A stretch of DNA of 64,000 bases from JACKJP01 sp050249695 (GCA_050249695.1 JBFWQA010000003.1:124001-188000), one strand, 5' to 3'. Counted from the first letter of the stretch, positions 10,751 to 20,258 are shown. The notes: generated by a model not told the origin, from the sequence alone. Numbers and translations are program-made.

Positions 10751-12379
10751 ATGGCCAGCAAGTTCGATCCCGCGGCGCATGCCGCCGCGATGCGCGCCGG
10801 CGGATACTGGATAGACACGAGTTTCGACCAGTATCTGACGCGAACGCTCGCAGAAAATCCCGACGGCCCCGCCATCGTCGCCGACCGCGACGGAAAACGC
10901 ACCCGACTGACCTGGCGCGAGTTGGATGACATGGTCGCCCGGGCCGCCGCCTCACTGAAGGCGATGGGAATCGGACCTGGCGACATCGTTGCGATGCAGT
11001 TGCCCAACTGGTGGCAGTTCGCCGTCTGCTTCCTGGCCATCCAGCGCGTCGGCGCCGTCGCCAATCCGCTCATTCCGATATTCCGCGAGCATGAACTCAC
11101 CTACATGCTCGGCTTCGCCGGCGCGAAGGTGTTCATATCGCCGAAGACTTTCCGCGGTTTCGACCATGAAAGCATGGCGCGCGCCCTGAAAGACAGCATC
11201 CCCAGCATCGAGCATCTCATCATCGTGGATGGCGATGGACCGGACTCGATGGACAATGTCCTGCTGGGCGGCGAAAAGCGGCTCGCTGCGGCGCCTTCCG
11301 GTTTCCACGAGGGCCATCATCCGGACAATTTCGCGCTGATGACCTATACCTCGGGCACGACCGGTTCGCCCAAGGGCGTGATGCATTCCACCAACACCGC
11401 CGTCACCGGGGTCAACGCGTTTATCGCAAGGTTCGGCCTGCGGCCGGATGATGTCATTCTCGCCTGTTCGCCTCTTGGCCATCTCACCGGCTTGATCGCC
11501 GGACTCCTTATCGGCATCCGCAACGGCTCCACCGTGGTCCTGCAGGATATCTGGGATCGCAACTACGGCGTGCGTCTGATGGCGGAGGAAGGCGTGACTT
11601 TCATGGCCGGCTCGACCCCGTTCCTCGCCGATATCTGCGAGGCTGTCGCCGCCGGCGGCCCCAAGCCGGGCTTGCGCCTGTTTCTGTGCGCGGGCGCGCC
11701 CATCCCTTCGGCCCTCGTCGAGCGGGCGGCAGAGGAACTCGGCCTGACGGTCTGCTCGGTATGGGGCATGACCGAGTCGATCGCCAGCACCATCACCGAA
11801 CCGGAACGGGCGGCCGAAAAGTCGCCGCGAACCGATGGGCGCGCCGTCGACGGCATGGAGGTCAAGGTTGTCGACGACCAGGGCAACACGATGCCCCTCG
11901 GCAAGACCGGCAACCTCCTCGTGCGCGGCTCGCAGATGCTGCTCGGCTACTACAAGCGCGACGATATCGAACTCTTCGACGACGAGGGCTGGTTCCAGAC
12001 CGGCGATCTCGCCTACATGGACGAGGAGGGTTATATCCGGATCGACGGGCGCACCAAGGACATGATTATCCGCGGCGGCGAGAACGTGCCCGTCAGCGAC
12101 ATCGAAAACCTGCTCTACAAACATCCTGCGATCATGGATTGCGCATTGGTCGGCTTCCCCGACGCGCGGCTCGGAGAACGTGGATGCGTCTTTGTCACGC
12201 TGCGCCGCGGCCAAACGCTCGACCTGCGCGAAATCCAGCGATATCTGGCTGAATGCAAGGTCGCCAAACAGTATTGGCCCGAGCGGCTGGAAATCGTCGA
12301 AGGAGACCTGCCCCGCACGCCGACGGGCAAGATCCAGAAGTTCGCGCTTCGCGATCAGGCGAAAGCGTTTGCCGCGTAA
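10751..12379 (+). CDS. AMP-dependent acyl-CoA synthetase/ligase (cyclohexanecarboxylate-CoA ligase-like)
   Basis: 542-residue ANL-family enzyme that activates a carboxylic acid with ATP and couples it to CoA. The P-loop-like core TSGTTGSPKG is near residues 198-208, the WGMTES motif near 337, the GDLAYMDEEGYIRIDGR hinge near 418-434 and the catalytic PTGKIQK lysine near the C-terminus. The start at 10751 has GGGAGG upstream; longer frames would read back into carA. Overall it resembles enzymes annotated as cyclohexanecarboxylate- or medium-chain-fatty-acid-CoA ligases. The acid substrate cannot be read from sequence. It stands alone between carA and a convergent receiver protein. Confidence 0.85.
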   Translation: MASKFDPAAHAAAMRAGGYWIDTSFDQYLTRTLAENPDGPAIVADRDGKRTRLTWRELDDMVARAAASLKAMGIGPGDIVAMQLPNWWQFAVCFLAIQRVGAVANPLIPIFREHELTYMLGFAGAKVFISPKTFRGFDHESMARALKDSIPSIEHLIIVDGDGPDSMDNVLLGGEKRLAAAPSGFHEGHHPDNFALMTYTSGTTGSPKGVMHSTNTAVTGVNAFIARFGLRPDDVILACSPLGHLTGLIAGLLIGIRNGSTVVLQDIWDRNYGVRLMAEEGVTFMAGSTPFLADICEAVAAGGPKPGLRLFLCAGAPIPSALVERAAEELGLTVCSVWGMTESIASTITEPERAAEKSPRTDGRAVDGMEVKVVDDQGNTMPLGKTGNLLVRGSQMLLGYYKRDDIELFDDEGWFQTGDLAYMDEEGYIRIDGRTKDMIIRGGENVPVSDIENLLYKHPAIMDCALVGFPDARLGERGCVFVTLRRGQTLDLREIQRYLAECKVAKQYWPERLEIVEGDLPRTPTGKIQKFALRDQAKAFAA

Positions 12380-12406
12380 GCAACGACACAGGCTCCGTCC
12401 CGGCGT

Positions 12407-12964
12407 TCACACGAGGACCGGTTCGTCCTCGTCCGGTTTGGCGATCAGTTCCATGAGGCGCGCCTTCTGACCGGATTTCGCCGCCTGGCCGAGATTCTGT
12501 TGCAGATAGTTCAGCAATGCCGGACGCGGCAGCGGCCCCACATATTTCTGTCGCCGGACGAACGGGCGCTCGTCCCTCAGCGCGGTCGTCACGTGCGCGA
12601 CCAGCGTGCGCTGCGAAAAAGGCTTGACCAGCAAGTCGTTGACACCTTCCCGCACGGCCTGCATCAGCATGCGGCGCGACACGGTCGAACATAGCAGTAT
12701 GACGGGCATCTTCGCCGTCCCGGCGTCCGCATGCCCCCGGATGGACCTCAAAAGATCGACGCCGGTACCGTCCTCGAACTCGAAATCGCCGATCACGAGA
12801 TCGAAATGGGCAGTGTTGAGGCGGGACGTGAACTCGCGCAGCGTCGCAATATCCTCGATGCCCGTCGCTCCGGCATCGCGCAGCATGCCCCGCATCAGTC
12901 CACGCAGGAACGGATTGCCGCTCACCAGCAGGATTTTTATCGAGCTGTTTAGCCCCGGCTGCAC
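12407..12964 (-). CDS. Response-regulator receiver-domain protein with degenerate acidic pocket
   Basis: 185 residues: one receiver domain (about 9-130) and a roughly 50-residue tail without a DNA-binding or enzymatic domain. The phospho-acceptor Asp60 (DLVIGDFEFEDGTG), the Thr/Ser position (LLCST, Ser93) and Lys114 (LLVKPFS) are present. The acidic pair that normally binds Mg2+ after the first strand is replaced: the expected VDDN reads VSGN (Ser15-Gly16). Phosphorylation may therefore be weak or absent. Stand-alone receivers of this kind usually act by protein contact. There is no kinase beside it, and it converges with the acyl-CoA ligase. Confidence 0.8.
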   Translation of the reverse strand: MQPGLNSSIKILLVSGNPFLRGLMRGMLRDAGATGIEDIATLREFTSRLNTAHFDLVIGDFEFEDGTGVDLLRSIRGHADAGTAKMPVILLCSTVSRRMLMQAVREGVNDLLVKPFSQRTLVAHVTTALRDERPFVRRQKYVGPLPRPALLNYLQQNLGQAAKSGQKARLMELIAKPDEDEPVLV

Positions 12965-13125
12965 GTAATCTCCCCCGAACGTAAACCCAGGCGCGACACG
13001 CCGGTTGCCGTCCGAAACTACAAGGATCGCTACCGGAGGACTTATGACGTTACGGCATTAAAAAAGCGTAAGAACATTCAAAGGACAGAAAACATGCGAT
13101 TTGCTGATAAATAATTAACGTCTCT

Positions 13126-14049
13126 TTAGGGCTCACTGGCGCCGAACGTGTCGCAGGCCGCAATATCGCCCTCTGTCATTCCCCTGCGGAACCAGCGCAT
13201 CCGCTGCGCGGACGTACCGTGGTTGAAACTCTCAGGCACGACATAACCCTGGGCCCGCTTTTGAATCGCGTCATCGCCGATCTGCCGGGCGGCGTTCATC
13301 GCCTCGTCGATATCGCCCTCTTCAAGCAATCCGCGCCGCTCGGTGTAGTGGGCCCAGATGCCGGCCAGACAGTCGGCCTGCAGTTCGACCCGAACCGACA
13401 GCGCATTGCCGTCGGCCGCCGACATGCGCTGCCGCGCCTCGTGAAATTTCTGCAGCACGCCCATCAGATTCTGCACGTGGTGGCCAACCTCGTGGGCGAT
13501 CACATAGGCCTGGGCGAAATCTCCGGGCGCATCGAACTGGCGCCGCAACTCGTCATAGAAGGCGAGGTCGATATAGAGCTTCTGGTCGTTGGGGCAGTAG
13601 AAGGGACCTGATGCCGACTGTGCAAAACCGCAGGCGGACTGAACCCGGTTCTCGAACAATACGAGCGTCGGCTCGGCATATTCGGCGCCCTTGGACTGAA
13701 AGATCTTGCTCCAGGTATCTTCCGTATCGGCCAGGACGACCGAGACGAACGACGCCTTCTCGTCGTCGGCGGGCGGCCGTTTGGCCTCCTCCTGCTGTTG
13801 CTGGGGCTGAATGCCCATCTCGCCGCCGCCGAGAAGCGTCAGCGGATTGATGCCGAGCACCCAGGAAATCAGCAGGATGACCAGAATTGCCCCGATCCCG
13901 CCAAAGCCGGCCCTGCGGGTCCCGCCGCCCATCGGGATGTTGACCCGGCCGCCACCGGAGGGAAAGCGGAAACCGCCGCGGCCGAACCCGCCGCCCTCGC
14001 CGCGGCGGTCTTCGACATTCTGGCTTTGCCTGCGTCCGCGCCACCGCAT
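13126..14049 (-). CDS. Neutral zinc metallopeptidase, YpfJ family
   Basis: 307 residues. A basic, glycine-rich N-terminus is followed by one transmembrane helix (about residues 52-70, IGAILVILLISWVLG) and a C-terminal domain with the zinc motif HEVGHH, the hallmark of the neutral zinc metallopeptidase (YpfJ) family. The enzyme is probably anchored in the inner membrane; substrates are unknown. The ATG at 14049 (MRWRGRRQS) matches the usual N-terminus, and an upstream ATG would add 39 residues of poor quality. It is divergent from carB, with 259 bases between them. Confidence 0.9.
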   Translation of the reverse strand: MRWRGRRQSQNVEDRRGEGGGFGRGGFRFPSGGGRVNIPMGGGTRRAGFGGIGAILVILLISWVLGINPLTLLGGGEMGIQPQQQQEEAKRPPADDEKASFVSVVLADTEDTWSKIFQSKGAEYAEPTLVLFENRVQSACGFAQSASGPFYCPNDQKLYIDLAFYDELRRQFDAPGDFAQAYVIAHEVGHHVQNLMGVLQKFHEARQRMSAADGNALSVRVELQADCLAGIWAHYTERRGLLEEGDIDEAMNAARQIGDDAIQKRAQGYVVPESFNHGTSAQRMRWFRRGMTEGDIAACDTFGASEP

Positions 14050-14175
14050 CCTGCCAACTCCAGTGCTGACTGTTTTCGTTTCGCTCAATCTAGATTGACC
14101 GGGTACCTTCCGCAACGCGCAAGCGGCCCGCCGGCCGCCGATGCACGAAACGCCGGGGACGTGCATTTTGCGGGG

Positions 14176-14204
14176 TTACACGGCTCCGGTTTTTGCCCTA
14201 TAAG
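14176..14204 (+). promoter_or_regulatory. carB: Candidate carB promoter
   Basis: TTACAC at 14176-14181 and TATAAG at 14199-14204 with a 17-base spacer. The -10 matches 5 of 6 consensus bases; the -35 is weak. It would start transcription about 100 bases before the carB ATG, just ahead of the hairpin at 14242-14273. Confidence 0.4.
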
Positions 14205-14241
14205 GCCGGCCTAGCACCAATTCAGACGGATTCGCTTGGGC

Positions 14242-14273
14242 ACCCGGTCGCGTAAGGACGCGGGCCGGGTTTT
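14242..14273 (+). terminator. carB: Terminator-like hairpin in the carB leader (possible attenuator)
   Basis: ACCCGG and CGCGT pair with ACGCG and CCGGGT around an AAGG loop, followed by TTTT. The structure sits between the candidate carB promoter and the carB start at 14309, with no gene on the plus strand ending just before it. That leaves transcriptional attenuation, or a terminator for a very short leader transcript, as explanations. Confidence 0.55.
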
Positions 14274-14308
14274 GTGCAGGCGCGCAAGAAGTCGATTAAA
14301 GAAAACCG

Positions 14309-17300
14309 ATGCCAAAACGCACCGACATCTCCTCGATCCTCATCATCGGCGCGGGGCCGATCATTATCGGCCAGGCCTGCGAGTTCGACTATTCCGGAAC
14401 TCAGGCGTGCAAGGCGCTGCGGGAGGAAGGCTACCGGATCATTCTGGTGAATTCGAACCCGGCGACGATCATGACCGATCCGGAAATCGCCGACGCGACC
14501 TATATCGAGCCGATCACGCCGGAAGTCGTTGCGCGTATCATCGAGCGCGAAAGGCCCGACGCGCTGCTGCCGACGATGGGTGGGCAGACCGCGCTCAACA
14601 CCGCCCTGTCGCTGCGGCGGATGGGCGTGCTGGAAAAATACGGCGTCGAGATGATCGGCGCGGACGCCGACGCCATTGACATGGCGGAGGACCGGCAGCT
14701 CTTCCGCGAGGCCATGGGGCGCATCGGGCTTGCGACGCCGCGCTCCCGCCTGGCCAACGCCTCCGACCTCAAACACGCCGACAAGGAACGCTACAAGCGC
14801 GAACGCGCCTCCATCCTGCAGGCCGACATGGACGCGGATCTGCGCGGCGAAACCCTGGAATCCTTTCAGCGGGACTGGGACGCCGGCGAAAACGAACGCA
14901 AGGACAGCTACAAGGAGAAGGCGCTTCTGGAAGCCTTCGAGGCGCTTTCCGACATCGGTCTGCCGGCCATCATCCGCCCGTCCTTCACGCTCGGCGGCAC
15001 CGGCGGCGGCATCGCCTACAATCGCAGCGAATATATGGAAATCGTCGAACGCGGGCTCGACGCCTCCCCCACGACTGAGGTGCTGATTGAGGAATCGGTG
15101 CTCGGCTGGAAGGAGTATGAGATGGAGGTTGTCCGCGACAAGGCGGACAACTGCATCATCGTCTGCTCGATTGAGAACATCGACCCGATGGGCGTCCACA
15201 CAGGCGATTCCATTACCGTCGCCCCGGCGCTGACGCTGACCGACAAGGAATACCAGATCATGCGCAACGCCTCGATTGCGGTGCTGCGCGAGATCGGGGT
15301 GGAGACGGGCGGCTCCAACGTCCAGTTCGCGGTCAACCCCAAGGACGGACGGCTGGTCGTCATCGAGATGAATCCGCGCGTGTCGCGCTCGTCTGCCCTC
15401 GCCTCGAAGGCGACCGGCTTCCCCATCGCCAAGGTCGCGGCACGGCTCGCGGTCGGCTACACGCTGGACGAGCTTGAGAACGACATCACCGGCGGCGCGA
15501 CGCCTGCCAGCTTCGAGCCGACGATAGATTATGTCGTCACCAAGATACCCCGTTTCGCCTTCGAGAAATTCCCGGGCGCCGAGCCGATCCTGACCACGGC
15601 CATGAAGTCGGTCGGAGAGGTCATGGCCATCGGCCGTACCTTCGCGGAAAGCCTTCAGAAAGCGTTGCGCGGTCTGGAAACGGGTCTCGACGGCCTCGAC
15701 GAGGTCGATATCCCCGGCCTCGGCCAGGGTGACGACAAGAACGCCATCCGCGCCGCCCTCGGCAAGCCGACGCCCGATCGTATACTGAAGGTCGCCCAGG
15801 CGCTGCGGCACGGCATGGATCACGCGCAGATCCACGCCTCCTGCGCCTATGATCCATGGTTCATCGAACAGCTCCAGCACATCGTCGACATGGAAGCCAG
15901 GATCCGCTCCCTCGGCCTTCCCCGGAACGCGGCGTCGCTGCGCCGTCTCAAGGCGCTCGGCTTCTCCGACGCGCGCCTGGCAAAGCTCGCCGGCACCGAG
16001 GAGGCGGCCGTCGCCGAACTGCGCCGCAGCCTCGACGTCCATCCGGTCTACAAGCGCATCGATACCTGCGCGGCCGAATTCGCCGCCCCCACGGCGTATA
16101 TGTATTCGACCTATGAAGGCGCCTTCGGCACCCTGCCCGCGGCCTGCGAGGCAAAGCCGTCGGCCGCGAGGAAAGTCGTCATCCTCGGCGGCGGACCCAA
16201 CCGGATCGGCCAGGGAATCGAATTCGACTATTGCTGCTGCCACGCAGCCTTCGCGCTCGCGGATGCGGGCTACGAATCGATCATGGTCAACTGCAACCCG
16301 GAGACGGTCTCCACCGATTACGACACGTCCGACCGGCTGTATTTCGAACCGCTGACGGCCGAGGACGTCTTGGAAATCCTGCGCGTCGAGCAGTCCAACG
16401 GCACGCTGCACGGCGTCATCGTCCAGTTCGGCGGACAGACGCCGCTCAAGCTCGCCGATTCGCTGCAGAAGGCCGGCATTCCGATCCTCGGCACCTCGCC
16501 CGACATGATCGACCTCGCCGAGGACCGCGACCGGTTCCAGAAGCTGCTGGTCAAGCTCGATCTCAAGCAGCCGGAAAACGGCATCGCGAAATCGGCCGCC
16601 GAGGCACGGCGCATCGCCGACGAGATCGGCTATCCGGTCGTCATCCGTCCCTCCTATGTACTGGGCGGGCGGGCGATGGAAATCGTCCGCGACGGCGATC
16701 ATCTGGAGCGCTACATTTCCGAGGCGGTCGTGGTTTCGGGCAAGAGCCCGGTGCTGATCGATTCCTATCTGGCCGACGCCGTCGAGGTGGATGTCGATTG
16801 TCTCGCCGACGGCAAGGACAGCTTCGTTTGCGGCATCATGGAGCATATCGAGGAGGCCGGCATCCATTCCGGCGACAGCGCCTGCTCGCTGCCGCCCCAC
16901 TCGCTGGATGCGGCAACGATCGCCGAACTGGAGCGCCAGACCTCCGCGCTCGCCCTGGCGCTGGAAGTGGGCGGTCTGATGAATGTCCAGTATGCCATCA
17001 AGGACGGCGTCATCTACGTCCTCGAGGTCAATCCGCGCGCGTCGCGCACCGTCCCCTTCGTCGCCAAGACCATCGGCGAGCCGATCGCCAAGATCGCCGC
17101 CCGCATCATGGCCGGCGAGAGCCTCGCCTCGTTCGGGCTGAGGAAGCGCAGCTTCGATCATATCGCGGTCAAGGAAGCGGTCTTCCCGTTTGCCCGCTTC
17201 CCCGGTGTCGATACGGTGCTCGGCCCGGAAATGCGCTCGACCGGCGAGGTCATGGGCCTTGATCACGATTTCGCCCTGGCCTTCGCTAAGAGCCAGCTCG

Positions 17301-17737
17301 GCTCGGGCACGCGCGTGCCGGTGAAGGGCACGGTCTTCGTCTCCGTCCGCGATGCCGACAAGCCGCGCATCCTGCCCGCGATGCGCACGTTGCAGGGGAT
17401 CGGCTTCAAGCTCGTGGCGACGAGCGGCACCCAGCGGTTTCTGGCTGAGAACGACATCGACTGTGCGAAGATCAACAAGGTGCTGGAGGGTCGTCCGCAT
17501 ATCGTCGACGCCATCACCAACGGCGATATCGATATCGTGTTCAACACGACGGAAGGCGCCAAGGCGCTGGAGGATTCCCGCTCACTCCGCCGTTCGGCCC
17601 TGCTCCACAAGGTGCCCTACTACACGACGCTCGCCGGAGCGCTGGCCGCCGCGCGCGGCATCGCCGGCCTGCGCGCCGGCTCGCTCGAGGTTGAACCGCT
17701 GCAGGCCTATCTGGCAAGGATGCGGGCGGCAGCCTGA
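14309..17737 (+). CDS. carB: Carbamoyl-phosphate synthase large subunit
   Basis: Uses bicarbonate, two ATP and ammonia delivered by CarA to make carbamoyl phosphate. 1142 residues with the expected internal duplication: the first ATP-grasp half begins ILIIGAGPIIIGQACEFDYSG, the second begins VVILGGGPNRIGQGIEFDYCC near residue 625, and a C-terminal methylglyoxal-synthase-like domain (about 1000-1142, VFVSVRDADKPRILP) would bind allosteric effectors. MNPR(V/A)SR motifs are intact in both halves. The large subunit is separated from carA. Its stop is 9 bases from the convergent DUF992 gene. Confidence 0.98.
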   Translation: MPKRTDISSILIIGAGPIIIGQACEFDYSGTQACKALREEGYRIILVNSNPATIMTDPEIADATYIEPITPEVVARIIERERPDALLPTMGGQTALNTALSLRRMGVLEKYGVEMIGADADAIDMAEDRQLFREAMGRIGLATPRSRLANASDLKHADKERYKRERASILQADMDADLRGETLESFQRDWDAGENERKDSYKEKALLEAFEALSDIGLPAIIRPSFTLGGTGGGIAYNRSEYMEIVERGLDASPTTEVLIEESVLGWKEYEMEVVRDKADNCIIVCSIENIDPMGVHTGDSITVAPALTLTDKEYQIMRNASIAVLREIGVETGGSNVQFAVNPKDGRLVVIEMNPRVSRSSALASKATGFPIAKVAARLAVGYTLDELENDITGGATPASFEPTIDYVVTKIPRFAFEKFPGAEPILTTAMKSVGEVMAIGRTFAESLQKALRGLETGLDGLDEVDIPGLGQGDDKNAIRAALGKPTPDRILKVAQALRHGMDHAQIHASCAYDPWFIEQLQHIVDMEARIRSLGLPRNAASLRRLKALGFSDARLAKLAGTEEAAVAELRRSLDVHPVYKRIDTCAAEFAAPTAYMYSTYEGAFGTLPAACEAKPSAARKVVILGGGPNRIGQGIEFDYCCCHAAFALADAGYESIMVNCNPETVSTDYDTSDRLYFEPLTAEDVLEILRVEQSNGTLHGVIVQFGGQTPLKLADSLQKAGIPILGTSPDMIDLAEDRDRFQKLLVKLDLKQPENGIAKSAAEARRIADEIGYPVVIRPSYVLGGRAMEIVRDGDHLERYISEAVVVSGKSPVLIDSYLADAVEVDVDCLADGKDSFVCGIMEHIEEAGIHSGDSACSLPPHSLDAATIAELERQTSALALALEVGGLMNVQYAIKDGVIYVLEVNPRASRTVPFVAKTIGEPIAKIAARIMAGESLASFGLRKRSFDHIAVKEAVFPFARFPGVDTVLGPEMRSTGEVMGLDHDFALAFAKSQLGSGTRVPVKGTVFVSVRDADKPRILPAMRTLQGIGFKLVATSGTQRFLAENDIDCAKINKVLEGRPHIVDAITNGDIDIVFNTTEGAKALEDSRSLRRSALLHKVPYYTTLAGALAAARGIAGLRAGSLEVEPLQAYLARMRAAA

Positions 17738-17746
17738 CCGGAATTC

Positions 17747-18238
17747 TTATTGCGCCCTGACCAGCGTGATCCGGGTGATGCCGGCGGCGACGTTCACACC
17801 GGTCTCGCCCGAAACGCTGAGAGGCTGCAGGGCAAAGGAATCGCGCGAGCCGCCGACCAGTACGTTGGCGCCAAGGCCCACGGCGAATGCCGCCGACGCG
17901 CCCGCGCCGCCATAGGTTCCGGCCAGCGAGCCGGGCGCGTAGATGTCGGGCTCGGCCGCGACGACGCCCCAGACGATCACCGATTTGCCGGTCACGCCGA
18001 TGTCGATGCCGAATTTCTGGATCTGGCCGGTATAGACTTCGCTCGGAAATGCGTTGCCGGCATGTTTGAAGGTGCAGAGCAGATTCTTCGTCGAGCCGAA
18101 GACGAAGCCTGCCCCGCCCTCGACCTCGCAGGTCAGCCGGCCGAGTTCGACACCCCCCGCCTGGGCCTTCGCAATCCCCGGTGCCATCGCGATCAGCGCC
18201 ACGGCGGCAGCGGCGAGCGTTGTCCGAAACATCAACAT
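17747..18238 (-). CDS. DUF992 exported protein
   Basis: 163 residues: a signal peptide (hydrophobic segment about residues 5-24, cleavage after AKA) then a mature domain starting VELGRLTCEVEGGAGFVFGS that matches the DUF992 pattern seen in many Hyphomicrobiales. Two cysteines (LTC, LLC) could form a disulfide. The start at 18238 was chosen because AGAGGA lies six bases upstream; a nearby ATG at 18253 lacks such a site. Function unknown. It converges with carB and is divergent from greA. Confidence 0.82.
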   Translation of the reverse strand: MLMFRTTLAAAAVALIAMAPGIAKAQAGGVELGRLTCEVEGGAGFVFGSTKNLLCTFKHAGNAFPSEVYTGQIQKFGIDIGVTGKSVIVWGVVAAEPDIYAPGSLAGTYGGAGASAAFAVGLGANVLVGGSRDSFALQPLSVSGETGVNVAAGITRITLVRAQ

Positions 18239-18527
18239 TTTCGTTCCTCTCATGTCTTTCCGACGATCGCGTGGCGGCAGCAACTCCGCCGCGGTCTCTG
18301 GCACCTCAATGCCCGATCTGTCGCATTGTTCCCTTCGCGTCCCCATATGACCGGCTGCGCGGGACGACCGGCCGGAAGCGACATCCCGCTTGACCGACGT
18401 TCCCGGCGCACGCAAACTCGCATCGGAAGATTTTCCTGGATCCGCCGATCATGTGACGCCGGACTTGTCCCGGCGGCGCGGCCAGCTTGATCCTGTTGCG
18501 GAGCGAATGAGGAAGAGTGAAGTAAAA

Positions 18528-19001
18528 ATGGAAAAAGTACCGATGACCGCCGCAGGTCATTTGGCTCTGGAAGAAGAACTGAAGCGTCTCAAGAGCGTTG
18601 AGCGCCCGCGCATCATTCAGGCGATCGCGGAAGCGCGCGCGCATGGGGATCTGTCGGAGAATGCCGAGTATCACGCCGCCAAGGAGGCGCAGGGCCTCAA
18701 CGAGGCGCGCGTCGCCGAGCTCGAGGACAAGCTTTCGCGCGCCGACGTGATCGACGTATCCAAGCTTTCCGGCGATACGATCAAGTTCGGCGCCACGGTC
18801 GCGCTCGTCGATGAAGATACAGACGAGGAGAAGGTGTATCAGATCGTCGGCGACGCCGAGGCCGATGTGAAGCAGAGCAAGATCTCCATCTCCTCGCCCA
18901 TCGCGCGCGCCCTCATCGGCAAGTCGGTCGGGGATTCGGTCGAAGTCGCCGCGCCGGGCGGCGCGCGCGCCTACGAGATCATTGATATCAAATACCGCTG
19001 A
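18528..19001 (+). CDS. greA: Transcription elongation factor GreA
   Basis: Rescues backtracked RNA polymerase by stimulating transcript cleavage. 157 residues, the normal length: N-terminal coiled coil with the tip motif HGDLSENAEYHAAKEAQ (residues 43-59, acidic Asp/Glu pair present) and a C-terminal FKBP-like domain ending in GGARAYEIIDIKYR. The ATG at 18528 gives the canonical MEKVPMT start; AGGAAGAG lies upstream. Monocistronic as far as can be seen. Confidence 0.97.
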   Translation: MEKVPMTAAGHLALEEELKRLKSVERPRIIQAIAEARAHGDLSENAEYHAAKEAQGLNEARVAELEDKLSRADVIDVSKLSGDTIKFGATVALVDEDTDEEKVYQIVGDAEADVKQSKISISSPIARALIGKSVGDSVEVAAPGGARAYEIIDIKYR

Positions 19002-19088
19002 GCGACCTGCACCGCCGGTGCCGCAGCCGATGGCCTGCGCCTTGGCGCACGTGACAACCGAAGGGCGGCCGCGACAAGGAGAACGGCC

Positions 19089-19715
19089 ATGATCGACCTC
19101 TATACCTGGATCACGCCAAACGGACGCAAGGTGTCCATTGCGCTGGAGGAGATGGGGCTGGCCTATGAGACGCACCCCGTCGACATAACCAAGAACGAGC
19201 AGTTCTCGTCCGACTTCCTGGCGATTTCGCCCAACAACAAGATCCCCGCGATCGTCGACCGCGACACCGGCCTGAGCATTTTTGAATCCGGCGCGATCTT
19301 GATCTATCTGGCGAAAAAATCCGGCAGGTTCCTGCCCGAGGGAGACGGCTACTGGAAGGTCATGGAGTGGCTGATGTGGCAGATGGGGGGCTTTGGCCCG
19401 ATGCTGGGCCAAGCCCATCATTTCCTGCATTTCGCCAGGGACAAGGCTCCTTATGCGGAGGACCGCTACGCCAAGGAGGCGCAGCGGCTCTACAAGGTGC
19501 TCGACACCCGGTTGCAGGGCAAGGACTTCATCGCCGGCGACTACACCATCGCGGACATGGCGGTCTGGCCCTGGTGCAACCGCTTCGAGTGGCAGCGCAT
19601 CGATCTGGCCGACTTCCCGAACGTTCTGGGCTGGTACCGCCGGCTGGCGGAACGTCCCGCCGTGCAGAGGGGCTTCAGGGTGCCCAAGGACGTCGGTCCG
19701 ATCCCGATGCCGTGA
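19089..19715 (+). CDS. Glutathione S-transferase, YfcG/YghU (Nu-class)-like
   Basis: 208 residues: thioredoxin-fold N-terminal domain (1-80) with the TPNG motif (residues 9-12) typical of Nu-class enzymes that act as glutathione-dependent disulfide reductases, the cis-proline NNKIPAI, and ESGAILIYLA for glutathione binding. The helical C-terminal domain contains GKDFIAGDYTIADMAVWPW. Such enzymes have peroxidase or disulfide-bond reductase activity in E. coli. A ribosome-binding AAGGAGA precedes the ATG. It converges on the Lrp-type gene. Confidence 0.9.
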   Translation: MIDLYTWITPNGRKVSIALEEMGLAYETHPVDITKNEQFSSDFLAISPNNKIPAIVDRDTGLSIFESGAILIYLAKKSGRFLPEGDGYWKVMEWLMWQMGGFGPMLGQAHHFLHFARDKAPYAEDRYAKEAQRLYKVLDTRLQGKDFIAGDYTIADMAVWPWCNRFEWQRIDLADFPNVLGWYRRLAERPAVQRGFRVPKDVGPIPMP

Positions 19716-19742
19716 GGACCGGCGGACAAGCGCGCACTCCGC

Positions 19743-20207
19743 TCAGATCGGCAGACCGCCTTCATCCTTGCATTTGCGTATCGTCAGCGCTGTCCTGACG
19801 CTGCCCACATTGGCCGTCGAAGTCAGATCCTCGATGATGAAGTTCTGAAAGCTGCGCAGGTCCGGCGAAACGCATACGAGAAGAAAGTCCACTTCGCCGG
19901 ACACCATGTAGCTCTCGCGCACGATGTTCCATGCCTTCACCCGTTCCTCGAAGGCAACGAGATCGCTTTCGGCCTGCGAATGCAGCGAAACCATCACGAA
20001 TGCGGTGATCTCGAAGCCGAGCTGCCGACCGTCCAGAATCGCGCGGTAGCCCTTGATGAGACCGGCTTCCTCAAGCGCGCGCACCCGTCGCAGGCAGGGC
20101 GGCGCGGAAATCCCGACGCGTTGCGCCAGCTCGACATTGGTCATGCGGCCCTCGCCCTGGAGCTCCTTCAGTATCTGCCAGTCGATGCGATCAAGACGTG
20201 CCTTCAT
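19743..20207 (-). CDS. Lrp/AsnC-family transcriptional regulator
   Basis: 154 residues: N-terminal HTH (about 5-60, IDWQILKELQGEGRMTNVELAQRVGIS then PCLRRVRALEEAGLI) and a C-terminal RAM/effector domain (70-145). It likely senses an amino acid and acts as dimer or octamer. The ATG at 20207 gives the family-standard start; upstream frame is unconserved. It is divergent from trxB, and the shared gap carries two inverted repeats that could be its operators. Specific effector unknown. Confidence 0.92.
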   Translation of the reverse strand: MKARLDRIDWQILKELQGEGRMTNVELAQRVGISAPPCLRRVRALEEAGLIKGYRAILDGRQLGFEITAFVMVSLHSQAESDLVAFEERVKAWNIVRESYMVSGEVDFLLVCVSPDLRSFQNFIIEDLTSTANVGSVRTALTIRKCKDEGGLPI

Positions 20208-20258
20208 ATGTCTTCCGTCATCAACTCTTCGGGCGCCAAGGGAAGCGACGCCGATCAC

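Noticed and set aside
14222..17500. Very long open frame antisense to carB
   Set aside because: It mirrors the codon structure of carB in GC-rich DNA, has low-complexity composition and matches no family. Same for the long antisense frames opposite rpoD (4282-6609), the MBOAT/SGNH genes (34222-36921) and uvrC (57621-59735).
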